In this document: piece by piece, positions 6,929 through 14,412 of the stretch | Layout: each line of letters starts with the position of its first letter | Numbering within the stretch: the first letter of the stretch is position 1 | DNA from: Bacteroidales bacterium UBA4814 | GTDB lineage: Bacteria > Bacteroidota > Bacteroidia > Bacteroidales > UBA7960 | Direction: 5' to 3' | Length of the DNA: 19,871 bases | Assembly: GCA_002402465.1 (NCBI GenBank) | Contig: DHFW01000046.1 | Span: forward strand, 1-19,871 | Notes under the pieces: model-generated | Databases searched by the model: none | The model's input: only the letters and a program-made list of their open reading frames with translations | Told to the model about the DNA's origin: nothing | Program-made: the position numbers and the translations under genes

Positions 6929-8005
6929 GTGAAAAAAATTGACCTATATATCATTAGGAAATTCCTGGGCACATTTGTCTTTGCCATCGGATTGATCATC
7001 CTGATCGTGATCATTTTCGACTTTTCTGAAAAGATTGACGATTTTATTGAGAAGCAGGCCCCGCTGAAAGAGATCATTTTTTCGTACTACCTGAACTTCA
7101 TACCCTATTTTGTAAACCTTTTCAGCCCGCTTTTCACCTTTATTGCCGTCATATTCTTCACTTCCAGACTGGCCTTCAACACCGAAATTGTGGCAATGCT
7201 TAGCTCAGGCATCAGTTTCAGAAGGTTAATGGTGCCATACTTGATCTCGGCTGTGATCCTGGGTCTTTTTTCTGTTTTTCTTTCAAACATACTGATACCC
7301 CCGGCCAATAAAAAAAGGCTCGATTTTGAAGCGGTTTATGTGAAAAATCCCGCCACCTTCCGCGAGCGCAACATCCACATGCAGATCCGGCCCGGGGTTT
7401 TTATCTTCCTTGAATCGTACAACGACCGCAGCAATATTGGCTGGCGATTCACCCTGGAGCAAATCAAGGATGGCGAGCTTGTTTTCAAGCTGGCTGCCGA
7501 CAACGTGCGCTACGACAGCATAAACGGAAGCTGGTCGATGGAAAACTACTACATTCGCACCATCAACAATTTACATGAAGAACTGACCCACGGCCATCGC
7601 CTCGATACGGTGCTGCCCTTTTCGCCACGCGATTTTATGCAGAACCTGAAGGAAATGGAGACGATGAATTTTTCCGAGTTGCGCGATTACATTCAGAACG
7701 AGCGCCTAAAGGGATCGGAAAACGTAAAGTTTTACGAGGTGGAAATGCACCGGCGCATGGCTTTTCCTTTTTCCACCCTGGTGCTTACACTTATCGGGGT
7801 GTCGCTGTCGAGCCGCAAGGTGCGCGGGGGTATTGGCCTTCACCTGGGAGCGGGGTTGGCGCTGAGCTTTGCCTTCATTTTATTTATGCAGGTATCCACC
7901 ACCTTTGCCACCAATGGCAATCTGCATCCCATGCTATCGGTTTGGATCCCCAACATTTTCTTTAGCATTATCGGAGTTTACCTCTACAAAATCGCTCCCA
8001 AATAA
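6929..8005 (+). CDS. LptF/LptG-family (YjgP/YjgQ) LPS export permease
   Basis: 358 residues. Inner-membrane half of the LptB2FG ABC transporter that extracts lipopolysaccharide and passes it to the periplasmic bridge. Three N-terminal membrane segments (about 9-31, 48-76 and 93-116), a periplasmic beta-rich domain (about 120-255, including YDSINGSWSMENYYIR), then three C-terminal segments (about 265-355) beginning with EMHRRMAFPFSTLVLTLIGV, the conserved block after the beta-jellyroll. The start is GTG (6929), which gives the usual VKKIDLYIIRKFLGTF N-terminus; an ATG two bases earlier is out of frame and stops at once (ATGTGA). LptF and LptG cannot be distinguished reliably here; the N-terminus and lone position after tgt look more LptG-like. 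Ends at a hairpin terminator. Confidence 0.87.
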   Translation: MKKIDLYIIRKFLGTFVFAIGLIILIVIIFDFSEKIDDFIEKQAPLKEIIFSYYLNFIPYFVNLFSPLFTFIAVIFFTSRLAFNTEIVAMLSSGISFRRLMVPYLISAVILGLFSVFLSNILIPPANKKRLDFEAVYVKNPATFRERNIHMQIRPGVFIFLESYNDRSNIGWRFTLEQIKDGELVFKLAADNVRYDSINGSWSMENYYIRTINNLHEELTHGHRLDTVLPFSPRDFMQNLKEMETMNFSELRDYIQNERLKGSENVKFYEVEMHRRMAFPFSTLVLTLIGVSLSSRKVRGGIGLHLGAGLALSFAFILFMQVSTTFATNGNLHPMLSVWIPNIFFSIIGVYLYKIAPK

Positions 8006-8007
8006 AA

Positions 8008-8029
8008 AAACCGGGTCAGGCCCCGGTTT
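8008..8029. terminator. Convergent terminator between the permease and the DUF6132 gene
   Basis: Perfect 8-bp stem AAACCGGG/CCCGGTTT with a 6-base loop, three bases after the permease stop. The A-run at 8004-8010 supplies a T-tract for the minus-strand transcript and TTTCTTCC follows on the plus strand, so it can serve both genes. The minus-strand stop codon lies in the loop. Confidence 0.8.
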
Positions 8030-8291
8030 CTTCCTGGTTTACTTTCTTCACTAAAAAGTCTGGCAAAAGATATCCCATCATGCCGCCCCAAATCATGCTC
8101 ATATATGGGCTTGAGGTAATGGCGCAGCCGCCGGTATTGCATCCGATATACCAGTAATAAGCAAATCCGCCACCGACTCCCACCAGTGTAAAAGCGGCAA
8201 TGATGGCCAGGTATTTTTTAGAGGACACCCTGAAAGGGAATTTCCTGCTGTTTTCTTTTTTGCGGGGTGCAGGTTCATTTTGTTTTTCCAT
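8016..8291 (-). CDS. DUF6132 small membrane protein with CX4C motif
   Basis: 91 residues from the ATG at 8291. A charged cytoplasmic N-terminus (1-26) is followed by two membrane helices (about 27-49 and 62-79) joined by a short loop with GCNTGGCAITSSPYMS, holding cysteines C51 and C56. The pattern YIGC..G.CAITS.PYMSM.WGG is that of DUF6132 proteins, whose function is not established. It follows two thioredoxin genes on the same strand, hinting at a redox or sulfur-related role (inference). A terminator hairpin lies between it and trxA, so it may be a separate or readthrough unit. A TTG three codons upstream is a less likely start. Confidence 0.8.
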   Translation of the reverse strand: MEKQNEPAPRKKENSRKFPFRVSSKKYLAIIAAFTLVGVGGGFAYYWYIGCNTGGCAITSSPYMSMIWGGMMGYLLPDFLVKKVNQEETGA

Positions 8292-8304
8292 AATTATCAA
8301 TGTG

Positions 8305-8345
8305 TTAAAAAAAGCCCGGCACAGCCAGAGGCCATGCCAGGCTTT
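8305..8345 (-). terminator. Intrinsic terminator after the thioredoxin gene
   Basis: On the minus strand an 11-bp stem (AAAGCCTGGCA/TGCCGGGCTTT, one G-U pair) with an inner GGCC/GGCT region is followed by a run of seven T. It lies 17 bp after the trxA stop and before the DUF6132 gene. Confidence 0.8.
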
Positions 8346-8361
8346 ACCACCAAACCAAAAA

Positions 8362-8718
8362 CTATTTTTCTACAGAAAGGACTTCCTTAATGGCCTGCTC
8401 AAAAGCATTCTTTGGCAGGGCACCGGCAGCCATCTGTGGCTGGGCGTTCATCGGAACAAAAAGAATGGAAGGAATACTGCGAATACCAAACACGCCTGCA
8501 AGTTCCTGTTCTTTTTCAGTATCAATTTTATAGATATCAACCTTACCTTCATATTCTTTAGAAAGTTCTTCAAGAATGGGGGCTACCATTTTGCATGGAG
8601 CGCACCAATCTGCGTAAAAATCAATAATACAAGGCCTATCGCCTTCAAATTTCCAATCTTTGTTGTTTTCAAAGTCGAAGACTTTGGTTTTAAAGGTGTC
8701 TAAAGTTAAATGTTCCAT
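8362..8718 (-). CDS. trxA: Thioredoxin
   Basis: 118 residues, cytosolic-type disulfide reductase with no signal peptide. Active site DFYADWCAPCK with C39 and C42, the buried proton-transfer aspartate before it (D33), the cis-proline P83 (RSIPSILF), and a final GALPKNAFEQAI helix. A slightly long N-terminal extension (about 20 residues with DFENNKDWKFEG) and VPMNAQPQMAAGA instead of the usual KNGE..VG are typical of the Bacteroidota thioredoxin with this layout. It lies 41 bp after the membrane-anchored thioredoxin, so the two are probably co-transcribed, and is followed by a strong terminator. Confidence 0.93.
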   Translation of the reverse strand: MEHLTLDTFKTKVFDFENNKDWKFEGDRPCIIDFYADWCAPCKMVAPILEELSKEYEGKVDIYKIDTEKEQELAGVFGIRSIPSILFVPMNAQPQMAAGALPKNAFEQAIKEVLSVEK

Positions 8719-8759
8719 ATTAGTTGAAAATGTTAAAAGTTACAATGGTGATTGTTGGT

Positions 8760-9221
8760 TTACAGCAGCTCATTGATGGCAGCCAGAAGGGTTTCTTTCT
8801 GGGTTACACCAACAAACCGGCGAGCAGGCTGTCCATCCTTAAAGATGATCAGGGTAGGAATGTTGCGGACCTCGTAAAATGCCGCCGAACGTCCATTCTG
8901 ATCCACATCGAGTTTTGAGATCAAGGCCTTGTCGCCAATCGCGGCAGCCACTTCCTCAACAATGGGGTTCTGAATGCGGCAAGGAGGACACCAGGTAGCC
9001 CAAAAATCGACCAGAACAACACCCTGGCCTATGTTTTCGGCAAAGTTGGCATCGGTAAGCACCGTAACCTGGCTTTCGCCCGGCTCGGCCTTTACTACTT
9101 CGCTGGCATTGCTGCCTTTGCGGCTGAAAACCATAAATGCCACTACCGAAAAGGCTATTATGCCAAATGCCACAAGCATGGGACGCATGCTTTCATTCCT
9201 GTTCTTTTTATTTGCTGACAT
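8760..9221 (-). CDS. Membrane-anchored thioredoxin-like protein
   Basis: 153 residues. Residues 1-13 are basic, 14-32 form one membrane helix (an uncleaved anchor), and a thioredoxin fold follows from about 51 to 153 with active site DFWATWCPPCR (C78, C81), the strand KLDVDQNG, and cis-proline P122 (RNIPTLIIF). The WCPPC active site and the anchor suggest it works on the periplasmic face, for example in cytochrome c maturation or disulfide reduction, but the partner cannot be named. It is the first gene of the redox cluster. I could not find a clean TAnnTTTG box in the 248-bp region before it. Confidence 0.88.
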   Translation of the reverse strand: MSANKKNRNESMRPMLVAFGIIAFSVVAFMVFSRKGSNASEVVKAEPGESQVTVLTDANFAENIGQGVVLVDFWATWCPPCRIQNPIVEEVAAAIGDKALISKLDVDQNGRSAAFYEVRNIPTLIIFKDGQPARRFVGVTQKETLLAAINELL

Positions 9222-9409
9222 TTCTTTTCTTATTTTGTTGTGTATCAGTTGATTTTCTTAACGAAAGAAAAATTTATTGCGCTTGATTTACAAATAGTAA
9301 CAAAATTTCTTTCATTTTGTTTATGGAGGTATAAAGGTATCTAAATGTATGTAATTGACCAAACAGCCACTTGTTAAAAAGTTTAAAAATACTGTTAAAG
9401 ATAAATCAG

Positions 9410-9417
9410 TAATTTTG
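9410..9417 (+). promoter_or_regulatory. Candidate -7 box (TAATTTTG) for the DUF4197 gene
   Basis: TAATTTTG fits TAnnTTTG 52 bp before the ATG at 9470, in an AT-rich region. No -33 TTG at the usual spacing. Confidence 0.4.
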
Positions 9418-9469
9418 AATGACATAAGAAAGTCCATTTATTAAATAATCATTTTAAAAATAGTTTGAT

Positions 9470-10189
9470 ATGCGAACCATTTACAGCAAACCTATAATAC
9501 TGATTTTTATGGTGATTGGTTTTTTAACGATGAGTGTAAACAGTTGCGAGCAACTCGTAAGGGTTCCTATGAGCGAAGCCGAAGTGGCCAATGGTCTTCG
9601 TGAAGCGCTGACCATAGGTGCAGTAAATGCGGTACTTGCCACCAACCAGGAGAACGGTTTTTTCAATAATCCAGCCATAAAAATCCCCTTTCCGCCCGAA
9701 GCAGCTGGCGCCATGAACTACATGCAGAATTCGGCGGTGCTCCGACCCTTGCTCAACGAGTTTGTGCTGCGGCTAAACCGCGCCGCAGAGCATGCTTCGG
9801 CTCAGGCGCGGCCCATTTTCACCAATGCCATTCGCGACATTACCATACAAGATGCCTGGAGCATACTCAAAGGCGGGCAAAATGCGGCCACCAATTATTT
9901 GCACGATCGTACCTACACCCAACTTTATAGCGCGTTTAAGCCCGACATTATCAACTCGCTCAACGCGGTGGGTGCCCAAAGTGCCTGGCAGGAGCTTACC
10001 ATGGCCTACAACGCCATTGCCACCCTTTCGCCCAGCCTAAACACGGTTAATACCGACCTGGCCGACTATGCCACTACCCGGGCGCTCGATGGGCTTTTTT
10101 CCCTGGTGGCCGATGAAGAAGCAAAAATAAGGCACGACCCGGCAGCACGAGTCACCGAATTACTGCAAAGGGTGTTTGCCCAACAGTAA
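9470..10189 (+). CDS. DUF4197 family putative lipoprotein
   Basis: 239 residues. The N-terminus (MRTIYSK then a hydrophobic stretch 8-22, ending SVNSC with C26) is a likely lipoprotein signal, so the protein is probably anchored to a membrane facing the periplasm. The mature part is helix-rich and matches DUF4197: EVANGLREALTIGAVNAV (38-55), NGFFNNPAIKIPFPPE (62-77), FTNAIRDITIQDAWSILKGG (about 116-136) with ATNYLHDRTYTQLYSAFKPDI next, and a C-terminal ATTRALDGLFSLVADEEAKIR. The molecular role of the family is unknown. It stands alone between a divergent thioredoxin cluster and a bidirectional terminator. Confidence 0.88.
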   Translation: MRTIYSKPIILIFMVIGFLTMSVNSCEQLVRVPMSEAEVANGLREALTIGAVNAVLATNQENGFFNNPAIKIPFPPEAAGAMNYMQNSAVLRPLLNEFVLRLNRAAEHASAQARPIFTNAIRDITIQDAWSILKGGQNAATNYLHDRTYTQLYSAFKPDIINSLNAVGAQSAWQELTMAYNAIATLSPSLNTVNTDLADYATTRALDGLFSLVADEEAKIRHDPAARVTELLQRVFAQQ

Positions 10190-10190
10190 C

Positions 10191-10223
10191 AAAAAAGCCG
10201 GGACGATTTTTCCCGGCTTTTTT
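10191..10223. terminator. Strong bidirectional terminator
   Basis: A perfect 13-bp inverted repeat (AAAAAAGCCGGGA / TCCCGGCTTTTTT) with a 7-base loop, starting one base after the DUF4197 stop and 22 bp from the end of the convergent dihydroorotate dehydrogenase-like gene. The A-run and T-run give a U-tract in both directions. Confidence 0.9.
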
Positions 10224-10244
10224 CACTTTTCATTTTTCTTTTTA

Positions 10245-11231
10245 TCAGTCAATCCCGGCAAAGTGCTTCATGAACTGCACGCGTTGATAAGCAGCAGGAT
10301 TTTCGCCTTTTTTAAAGCTCATTTTGCCATTAAAATCGCTGATCTTGCTGAAGTTATTTTCCTCCATCCATTTGGTCAATTCCTGGTTTATCCGTTCAAT
10401 TTGGCCCAGGCCATTTTTATAAAGCGTTGAACAAACCTGCACGGCTTTGGCACCTGCGAGCAGTTGCTTTATGGCGCCCCTGCCATCGTGCACCCCAGTG
10501 GAGGCGCACAGATCGGCCTGCACCCTTCCGGCCAGGATGCCAATCCAGCGCAACGAAGTGGTAATTTCCTCAGGAGTGCTGTAGATGCTGCTGGCACTCA
10601 TGCGGAACTTCTCGATGTCGATGTCGGGGTTGAAAAAGCGGTTGAAAAGCACGATGCCTTTCACACCAGTCCAGGAGAGTTTCTTCACAAAATTGGCCAT
10701 ACCCGAGAAGTGGTAAGATATTTTGAGTGCGATGGGGATAGTGACTTCCTTTTTCACTTTTTCCACAATGTCGAAATACAACTTTTCGTATTCGTCGGCT
10801 TCCTTGTCCGCATCAGAAGGCAGCACAAACACATTGAGTTCGAGCCCATCGGCCCCGGCCTGCTGTATGTTTTTGGCAAAGCTGGTCCACTCTTTGGCGC
10901 TCACGCAGTTAATGCTGGCTATAACCGGGATGGAAATTGCTTTTTTGGCTTCGCGAATCAGGTTCAGGTATTCATCGAGGGCATGGGTGCGGGCATAGTT
11001 GCGAATGTAATCGTCGGCCTCGGTGTAGGCACTCACCATATCATCGTAAGAAAACACTTTGCGAATTTCGAACTTGATCTGCTCCTCGAAGAGCGATTTG
11101 AGCACCACGGCTCCGGCTCCTTTAGCATCCATTTCCTTCAGGTTGTCGATACTGCGCGTCAGGCCAGAACTGCCTACAATAACCGGGCTTCGCAAACTCA
11201 GGCCCATATAGGTGGTGGTTAAATCGATCAT
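10245..11231 (-). CDS. Dihydroorotate dehydrogenase-like flavoprotein
   Basis: 328 residues with a TIM-barrel pattern of class 1 dihydroorotate dehydrogenases: LSLRSPVIVGSSGLTRSIDNL (11-31), GAGAVVLKSLFEEQI (38-52), PVIASINC (102-109), GADGLELNV (126-134), IPIALKIS, GVKGIVLFNRF, and a phosphate-binding end ASTGVHDGRGAIKQLLAGAKAVQVCSTLY (about 244-272) that should hold FMN. Where true enzymes have EVNLSCPN or EVNVSSPN with a catalytic Cys or Ser, this protein has ELNVFVLPSD, with a valine. It probably does not make orotate and its substrate is unknown; databases usually label such proteins dihydroorotate dehydrogenase-like. Monocistronic by context, with a terminator on its 3' side and a divergent kinase upstream. 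Confidence 0.85.
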   Translation of the reverse strand: MIDLTTTYMGLSLRSPVIVGSSGLTRSIDNLKEMDAKGAGAVVLKSLFEEQIKFEIRKVFSYDDMVSAYTEADDYIRNYARTHALDEYLNLIREAKKAISIPVIASINCVSAKEWTSFAKNIQQAGADGLELNVFVLPSDADKEADEYEKLYFDIVEKVKKEVTIPIALKISYHFSGMANFVKKLSWTGVKGIVLFNRFFNPDIDIEKFRMSASSIYSTPEEITTSLRWIGILAGRVQADLCASTGVHDGRGAIKQLLAGAKAVQVCSTLYKNGLGQIERINQELTKWMEENNFSKISDFNGKMSFKKGENPAAYQRVQFMKHFAGID

Positions 11232-11276
11232 TTTGGTCGGGTTTGAGTGAATGACATTTTAGGGTTTTTCAATCGA

Positions 11277-11284
11277 CAAATTTA
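11277..11284 (-). promoter_or_regulatory. Candidate -7 box (TAAATTTG) for the dihydroorotate dehydrogenase-like gene
   Basis: Minus-strand TAAATTTG fits TAnnTTTG 45 bp before the ATG at 11231. It is the same octamer as in the toxin-antitoxin promoter. The nearest TTG upstream is 24 bp away, somewhat far. Confidence 0.45.
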
Positions 11285-11391
11285 AAGAACCATTTTAAAA
11301 AACCTAAACAAACCGCCCGATTTATTTGTCATATAAGGAAAAGCAAAGCTCGGCCCCGCGAAATGTTGAAGGCAAAAAGCCGTTTATGCAT

Positions 11392-11399
11392 TATCTTTG
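11392..11399 (+). promoter_or_regulatory. Candidate -7 box (TATCTTTG) for the nucleoside kinase operon
   Basis: TATCTTTG fits TAnnTTTG, 62 bp before the ATG at 11462, with a TTG (11366-11368) 23 bp upstream. The same octamer lies before tgt. Confidence 0.5.
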
Positions 11400-11461
11400 C
11401 AACTGCCCGTGCAGGGCATTTTGCCTGGTGGTAACCCATAAAAAACCTGACAGTCAATAAA

Positions 11462-12985
11462 ATGAGTCAATCAGAATTAAAATCGCACAGCCACCCCGAA
11501 TCGCTTAAACTAACGTTTCGAAATCTCATGGAGCCTTTGCTGGTGCTTTTTAACATGGCCTCTTCGCTTACGCTTAAAGACCGTAAATACTACATTGCCT
11601 ACAGCATTCCCGGAGGAGTTTACGGATATTACAAAGACTACAGCCCCAGCGACGAGGATTTGAAAGAAATTCGCGAAAAGATTCGCCGCATGATTCGCGA
11701 AAGGGTTACCTTTTCACAAGAGATGCTGCCCGGCGAAAAGATAGTAAGGTACTTTGAGCGCCACAACCGGCAAGATATTTCGCACCTTCTGCTTTCGAAA
11801 GGGCCTGGTTACGAGAAAATGGGCGGGCTGCGGCTGGCCCATCTCAACGGCTGCGGCGAGCTTTTTCTGAACAGGGTGCAGGAGAACTACGAAAAGCTGG
11901 AATACTTCAGATTATTCAAATTCAAGAACGGCTTTTTCCTGGTGGCCGACCCTGATTTCTTTGACCGGGTAATGCCCGAAAAGCTCGAAAACAGTAAATA
12001 TTTCAGGCGTTTCGACGAAAGCGAGGAGGCCATGGCCCATTTGGGTATTTCGAGCATTGCCGAACTCAACGATGTAATTATTCGCGGCGAGCTGCCCGAG
12101 TTTATCAAAATTTCTGAAGCTTACCAGGCCAAGCGCATCTCGCGCATTGCCGACAACATTCTGTCGCATCCGCTCAAGCCCAGGGTCATTTTTCTGGCGG
12201 GTCCGACCTCTTCGGGCAAAACCACCTCGGCCAACCGCCTGGCCATTGAACTGAAGGTCATGCGTAAAAGTGTGCTGATAATCTCGCTCGACAATTATTA
12301 CTTGCCGCACTCGGCCATTCCCGACGATCCTGTTACAGGCATGAAGAACTTTGAGCTGATTACGGCTCTCGACCTGGAGCTGTTCAGGCAAAACATCAAC
12401 GACCTGATTGCCGGCAAAGAGGTATTCCTGCCCAAGTATATGTTTGACGGCAAAGGAGCTGTGGCCGATTCTCAGCCAACGGTCATTGGCCCCGACACCT
12501 ATGTGATTGTGGAAGGCATACACGGCCTCAACCCTGAAATGTGGAAAAACGTAATAGAGCTTGAATCTTACCGTCTGTATGTGTCGGCCCTGAGCACCCT
12601 CAACATTCACGACCATCTGCCCTTTTCCACCTCCGACCACCGCCTCATCCGCCGCCTGGTGCGCGACCACCTCTTCAGGGGCTACGACTTTAACGAAACC
12701 CTGAAACGCTGGCCCGACGTGATGCAAAACGAATACAAAAGCATTTTCCCTTTTCAGGAAAGTGCCCATGCCATTTTCAACTCGGCGCTCATTTACGAAC
12801 TGGCGGTATTTGCCCACTATGCACCCAGCATTCTGAAGGCAGAAAAGGCCGAAAACGAGCAAATAAGGGAAGAAGTGCTCAGGCTAAACCGACTGCTGTC
12901 GCTCTTCAGGCCCATCGACCCTGCCGACATCCCGCCTACCTCCATTTTACGGGAGTTTATCGGAGGCAGCAGTTTCAAATATTAA
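11462..12985 (+). CDS. Nucleoside (uridine) kinase, large Bacteroidota type
   Basis: 507 residues. The C-terminal half is a uridine kinase/phosphoribulokinase-type P-loop domain: Walker A GPTSSGKT (247-254), SLDNYYLP (275-282, substrate region), YVIVEGIHGLNPE (Walker B-like strand, about 349-361), and the lid RLIRRLVRDHLFRGY. It should phosphorylate uridine or a related nucleoside in pyrimidine salvage. The N-terminal half resembles the second additional domain of threonyl-tRNA synthetase-like proteins, as in related kinases. Homologues as I recall are about 550 residues with a small TGS domain in front; that domain is absent here, the start being just after it. The end, IPPTSILREFIGGSSFKY, is a hallmark of this subfamily. 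Followed after 18 bp by a small gene, probably one operon. Confidence 0.87.
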   Translation: MSQSELKSHSHPESLKLTFRNLMEPLLVLFNMASSLTLKDRKYYIAYSIPGGVYGYYKDYSPSDEDLKEIREKIRRMIRERVTFSQEMLPGEKIVRYFERHNRQDISHLLLSKGPGYEKMGGLRLAHLNGCGELFLNRVQENYEKLEYFRLFKFKNGFFLVADPDFFDRVMPEKLENSKYFRRFDESEEAMAHLGISSIAELNDVIIRGELPEFIKISEAYQAKRISRIADNILSHPLKPRVIFLAGPTSSGKTTSANRLAIELKVMRKSVLIISLDNYYLPHSAIPDDPVTGMKNFELITALDLELFRQNINDLIAGKEVFLPKYMFDGKGAVADSQPTVIGPDTYVIVEGIHGLNPEMWKNVIELESYRLYVSALSTLNIHDHLPFSTSDHRLIRRLVRDHLFRGYDFNETLKRWPDVMQNEYKSIFPFQESAHAIFNSALIYELAVFAHYAPSILKAEKAENEQIREEVLRLNRLLSLFRPIDPADIPPTSILREFIGGSSFKY

Positions 12986-13003
12986 CCAATCTATTTATAG
13001 AAT

Positions 13004-13567
13004 ATGGAACAAGACGATTTTGCCATTGGAGCCAAGGTAGAGCATCCCCAGTTTGGCACAGGCATCATTACCAATGTGAACCTTACCACACTCAGCGTAT
13101 TTTTCATTAACCGGGGCGACAAGGAGATTGCCCGCAGTTTCCAGGGGCTTAAACTGGTTGAGCCTTCAAAAGCCACCGGGCAGGCCGGAGGCGGCCCAGC
13201 CATAAGCCTCCAAGACCTGGAAAAAGTATTTACGGGAGTGCTTCGCCGCTACGTTGATTTCCCGGAAACGGTAGAAATGGGCGATAAATGGAAGAAAGGC
13301 ATCCTTATTATGAAACCCGGCTCGCCCGAGCTCAAGCCAAAGGAAATTCCCATTGATGCCTTCTTTCATAAAATTGTGCTGGTGCGCGACCGCCTCAGGG
13401 TGCTGGAACAGCGTATCAACAGCAACGAAAAGCTCGACGATGAAGAAAAGGTAAACCTGCAGCAGTACATCACCCGCATTTATGGCTCGCTAACCACCTT
13501 TAATGTGCTGTTTAAGCACAAGGAGCAATATTTTGTGGGCGAAAAGGGCAGCGGCGACCAGGCCTAA
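13004..13567 (+). CDS. Unknown protein with N-terminal SH3/Tudor-like motif
   Basis: 187 residues, not recognised as a named family. Residues 6-52 (FAIGAKVEHPQFGTGIITNVNLTTLSVFFINRGDKEI) follow the pattern of small beta-barrels seen at the end of UvrD/PcrA helicases and in CarD-like proteins (VxHxxFGxGxI), which contact nucleic acid or RNA polymerase. A glycine-rich linker (59-66) leads to a mostly helical part (70-180) with KPGSPELKPKEIPIDAFFHKIVLVRDRLRVLEQRIN, which may coil. No signal peptide, so cytoplasmic. Starts 18 bp after the kinase stop, and its stop overlaps the convergent nitroreductase stop by 4 bases. Function unknown; the nucleic-acid link is inference from the motif only. Confidence 0.75.
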   Translation: MEQDDFAIGAKVEHPQFGTGIITNVNLTTLSVFFINRGDKEIARSFQGLKLVEPSKATGQAGGGPAISLQDLEKVFTGVLRRYVDFPETVEMGDKWKKGILIMKPGSPELKPKEIPIDAFFHKIVLVRDRLRVLEQRINSNEKLDDEEKVNLQQYITRIYGSLTTFNVLFKHKEQYFVGEKGSGDQA

Positions 13568-14331
13568 TCCTGATTCTCGTGGTTCATAAAGCCCTGATCG
13601 GCAATGGCATTGAGAAACACCTTGCTGAAGAGCAGGTTGTCCTTTTTGGGGTATCGTTTATAGGCAAAAATCTGCGCCAGGTTATCCAACCCATTTTCTT
13701 TGATTAACTGGGCCGTAAGAGGGAGATTTTCCTTTTCGTGGTAAATGCGGTCAATATCTTCGGCAGTGTAATCAAGGTATTCTTCGTAATGCACCACTCC
13801 CCCGGCGGGCAAACGGTCGGCCTGATCGGGGTCTTCATTGGGATAGCCTACCACAACGGTAGTTATGGGTACCACGCCCTCCGGAAGGTTAAAAAACTCT
13901 ATGAGTTTGTCGGCCTGGTAGGTGGTAGTGCCCAGGTAGCAAATACCCAGCCCGAACGATTCTGCAGCCACGCAGGCATTTTGCGCCACAAGCAAGGCAT
14001 CGATGGCAGCGGTGAAAAACGACAGGAAATTGTCGTAGCCCGGCTCGGCATCGCGTTGCCGGCACCATTTATTGAAACGATTAAAATCGGCACAAAAGGT
14101 TAACAGCACAGGCGCCTGCTCCACCATTTTCTGGCCAAAATGCAGCTTGCAAAGTTCTATGCGTTTATCTTCGTCGCGGGTCACAATCACGCTGTAAACC
14201 TGCATATTACCGGTGGTCGAAGCCCGAAACCCGGCTTCAAGAATTTTGTCCAGAATATCGTCGTCAATGGGGTCGCTTTTGTAATTGCGAATGGTTTTGT
14301 GCTCCAGCAAAGTCTTCAGTGTCTCGTTCAT
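13564..14331 (-). CDS. Nitroreductase family FMN oxidoreductase
   Basis: 255 residues. The fold is that of NfsA/FRP-type nitroreductases, which use FMN and NAD(P)H to reduce nitro compounds, quinones or flavins. Visible are the FMN phosphate-binding HKTIRNYKSDPI (11-22), AGFRASTTGNMQVYSVIVTRD (33-53), the central helix AIDALLVAQNACVAAESFGLGICYLGTT (about 109-136), and FNLPEGVVPITTVVVGYPNE (146-165), followed by a C-terminal extension (DIDRIYHEKENLP) usual in this subgroup. No signal peptide. Its physiological substrate cannot be told. It ends tail to tail with the unknown gene at 13567 and lies 81 bp after the polysaccharide ligase on the same strand, so it could receive readthrough from that cluster. 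Confidence 0.88.
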   Translation of the reverse strand: MNETLKTLLEHKTIRNYKSDPIDDDILDKILEAGFRASTTGNMQVYSVIVTRDEDKRIELCKLHFGQKMVEQAPVLLTFCADFNRFNKWCRQRDAEPGYDNFLSFFTAAIDALLVAQNACVAAESFGLGICYLGTTTYQADKLIEFFNLPEGVVPITTVVVGYPNEDPDQADRLPAGGVVHYEEYLDYTAEDIDRIYHEKENLPLTAQLIKENGLDNLAQIFAYKRYPKKDNLLFSKVFLNAIADQGFMNHENQD

Positions 14332-14390
14332 ATCAGCAAATTTTGGGCTGTAAAATTACGGTTTTATGGCGGGCTGCCCAAGCTGAAAGC

Positions 14391-14411
14391 AAGACTTTTC
14401 CTTGAAGTCTT
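14391..14411 (-). terminator. Weak hairpin just after the O-antigen ligase stop
   Basis: A 7-bp inverted repeat (AAGACTT/AAGTCTT) with a 7-base loop directly follows the ligase stop codon. It is AT-rich and lacks a clear T-tract on the minus strand, so termination is uncertain and the nitroreductase downstream may be co-transcribed. Confidence 0.3.
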
Positions 14412-14412
14412 T

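Noticed and set aside
10464..11222. 252-codon plus-strand frame opposite the dihydroorotate dehydrogenase-like gene
   Set aside because: Fully antisense to a gene with clear family motifs, and no homology seen.
11912..12862. 316-codon minus-strand frame opposite the nucleoside kinase
   Set aside because: Antisense shadow produced by codon bias; the kinase on the other strand has Walker A and full-length family similarity.
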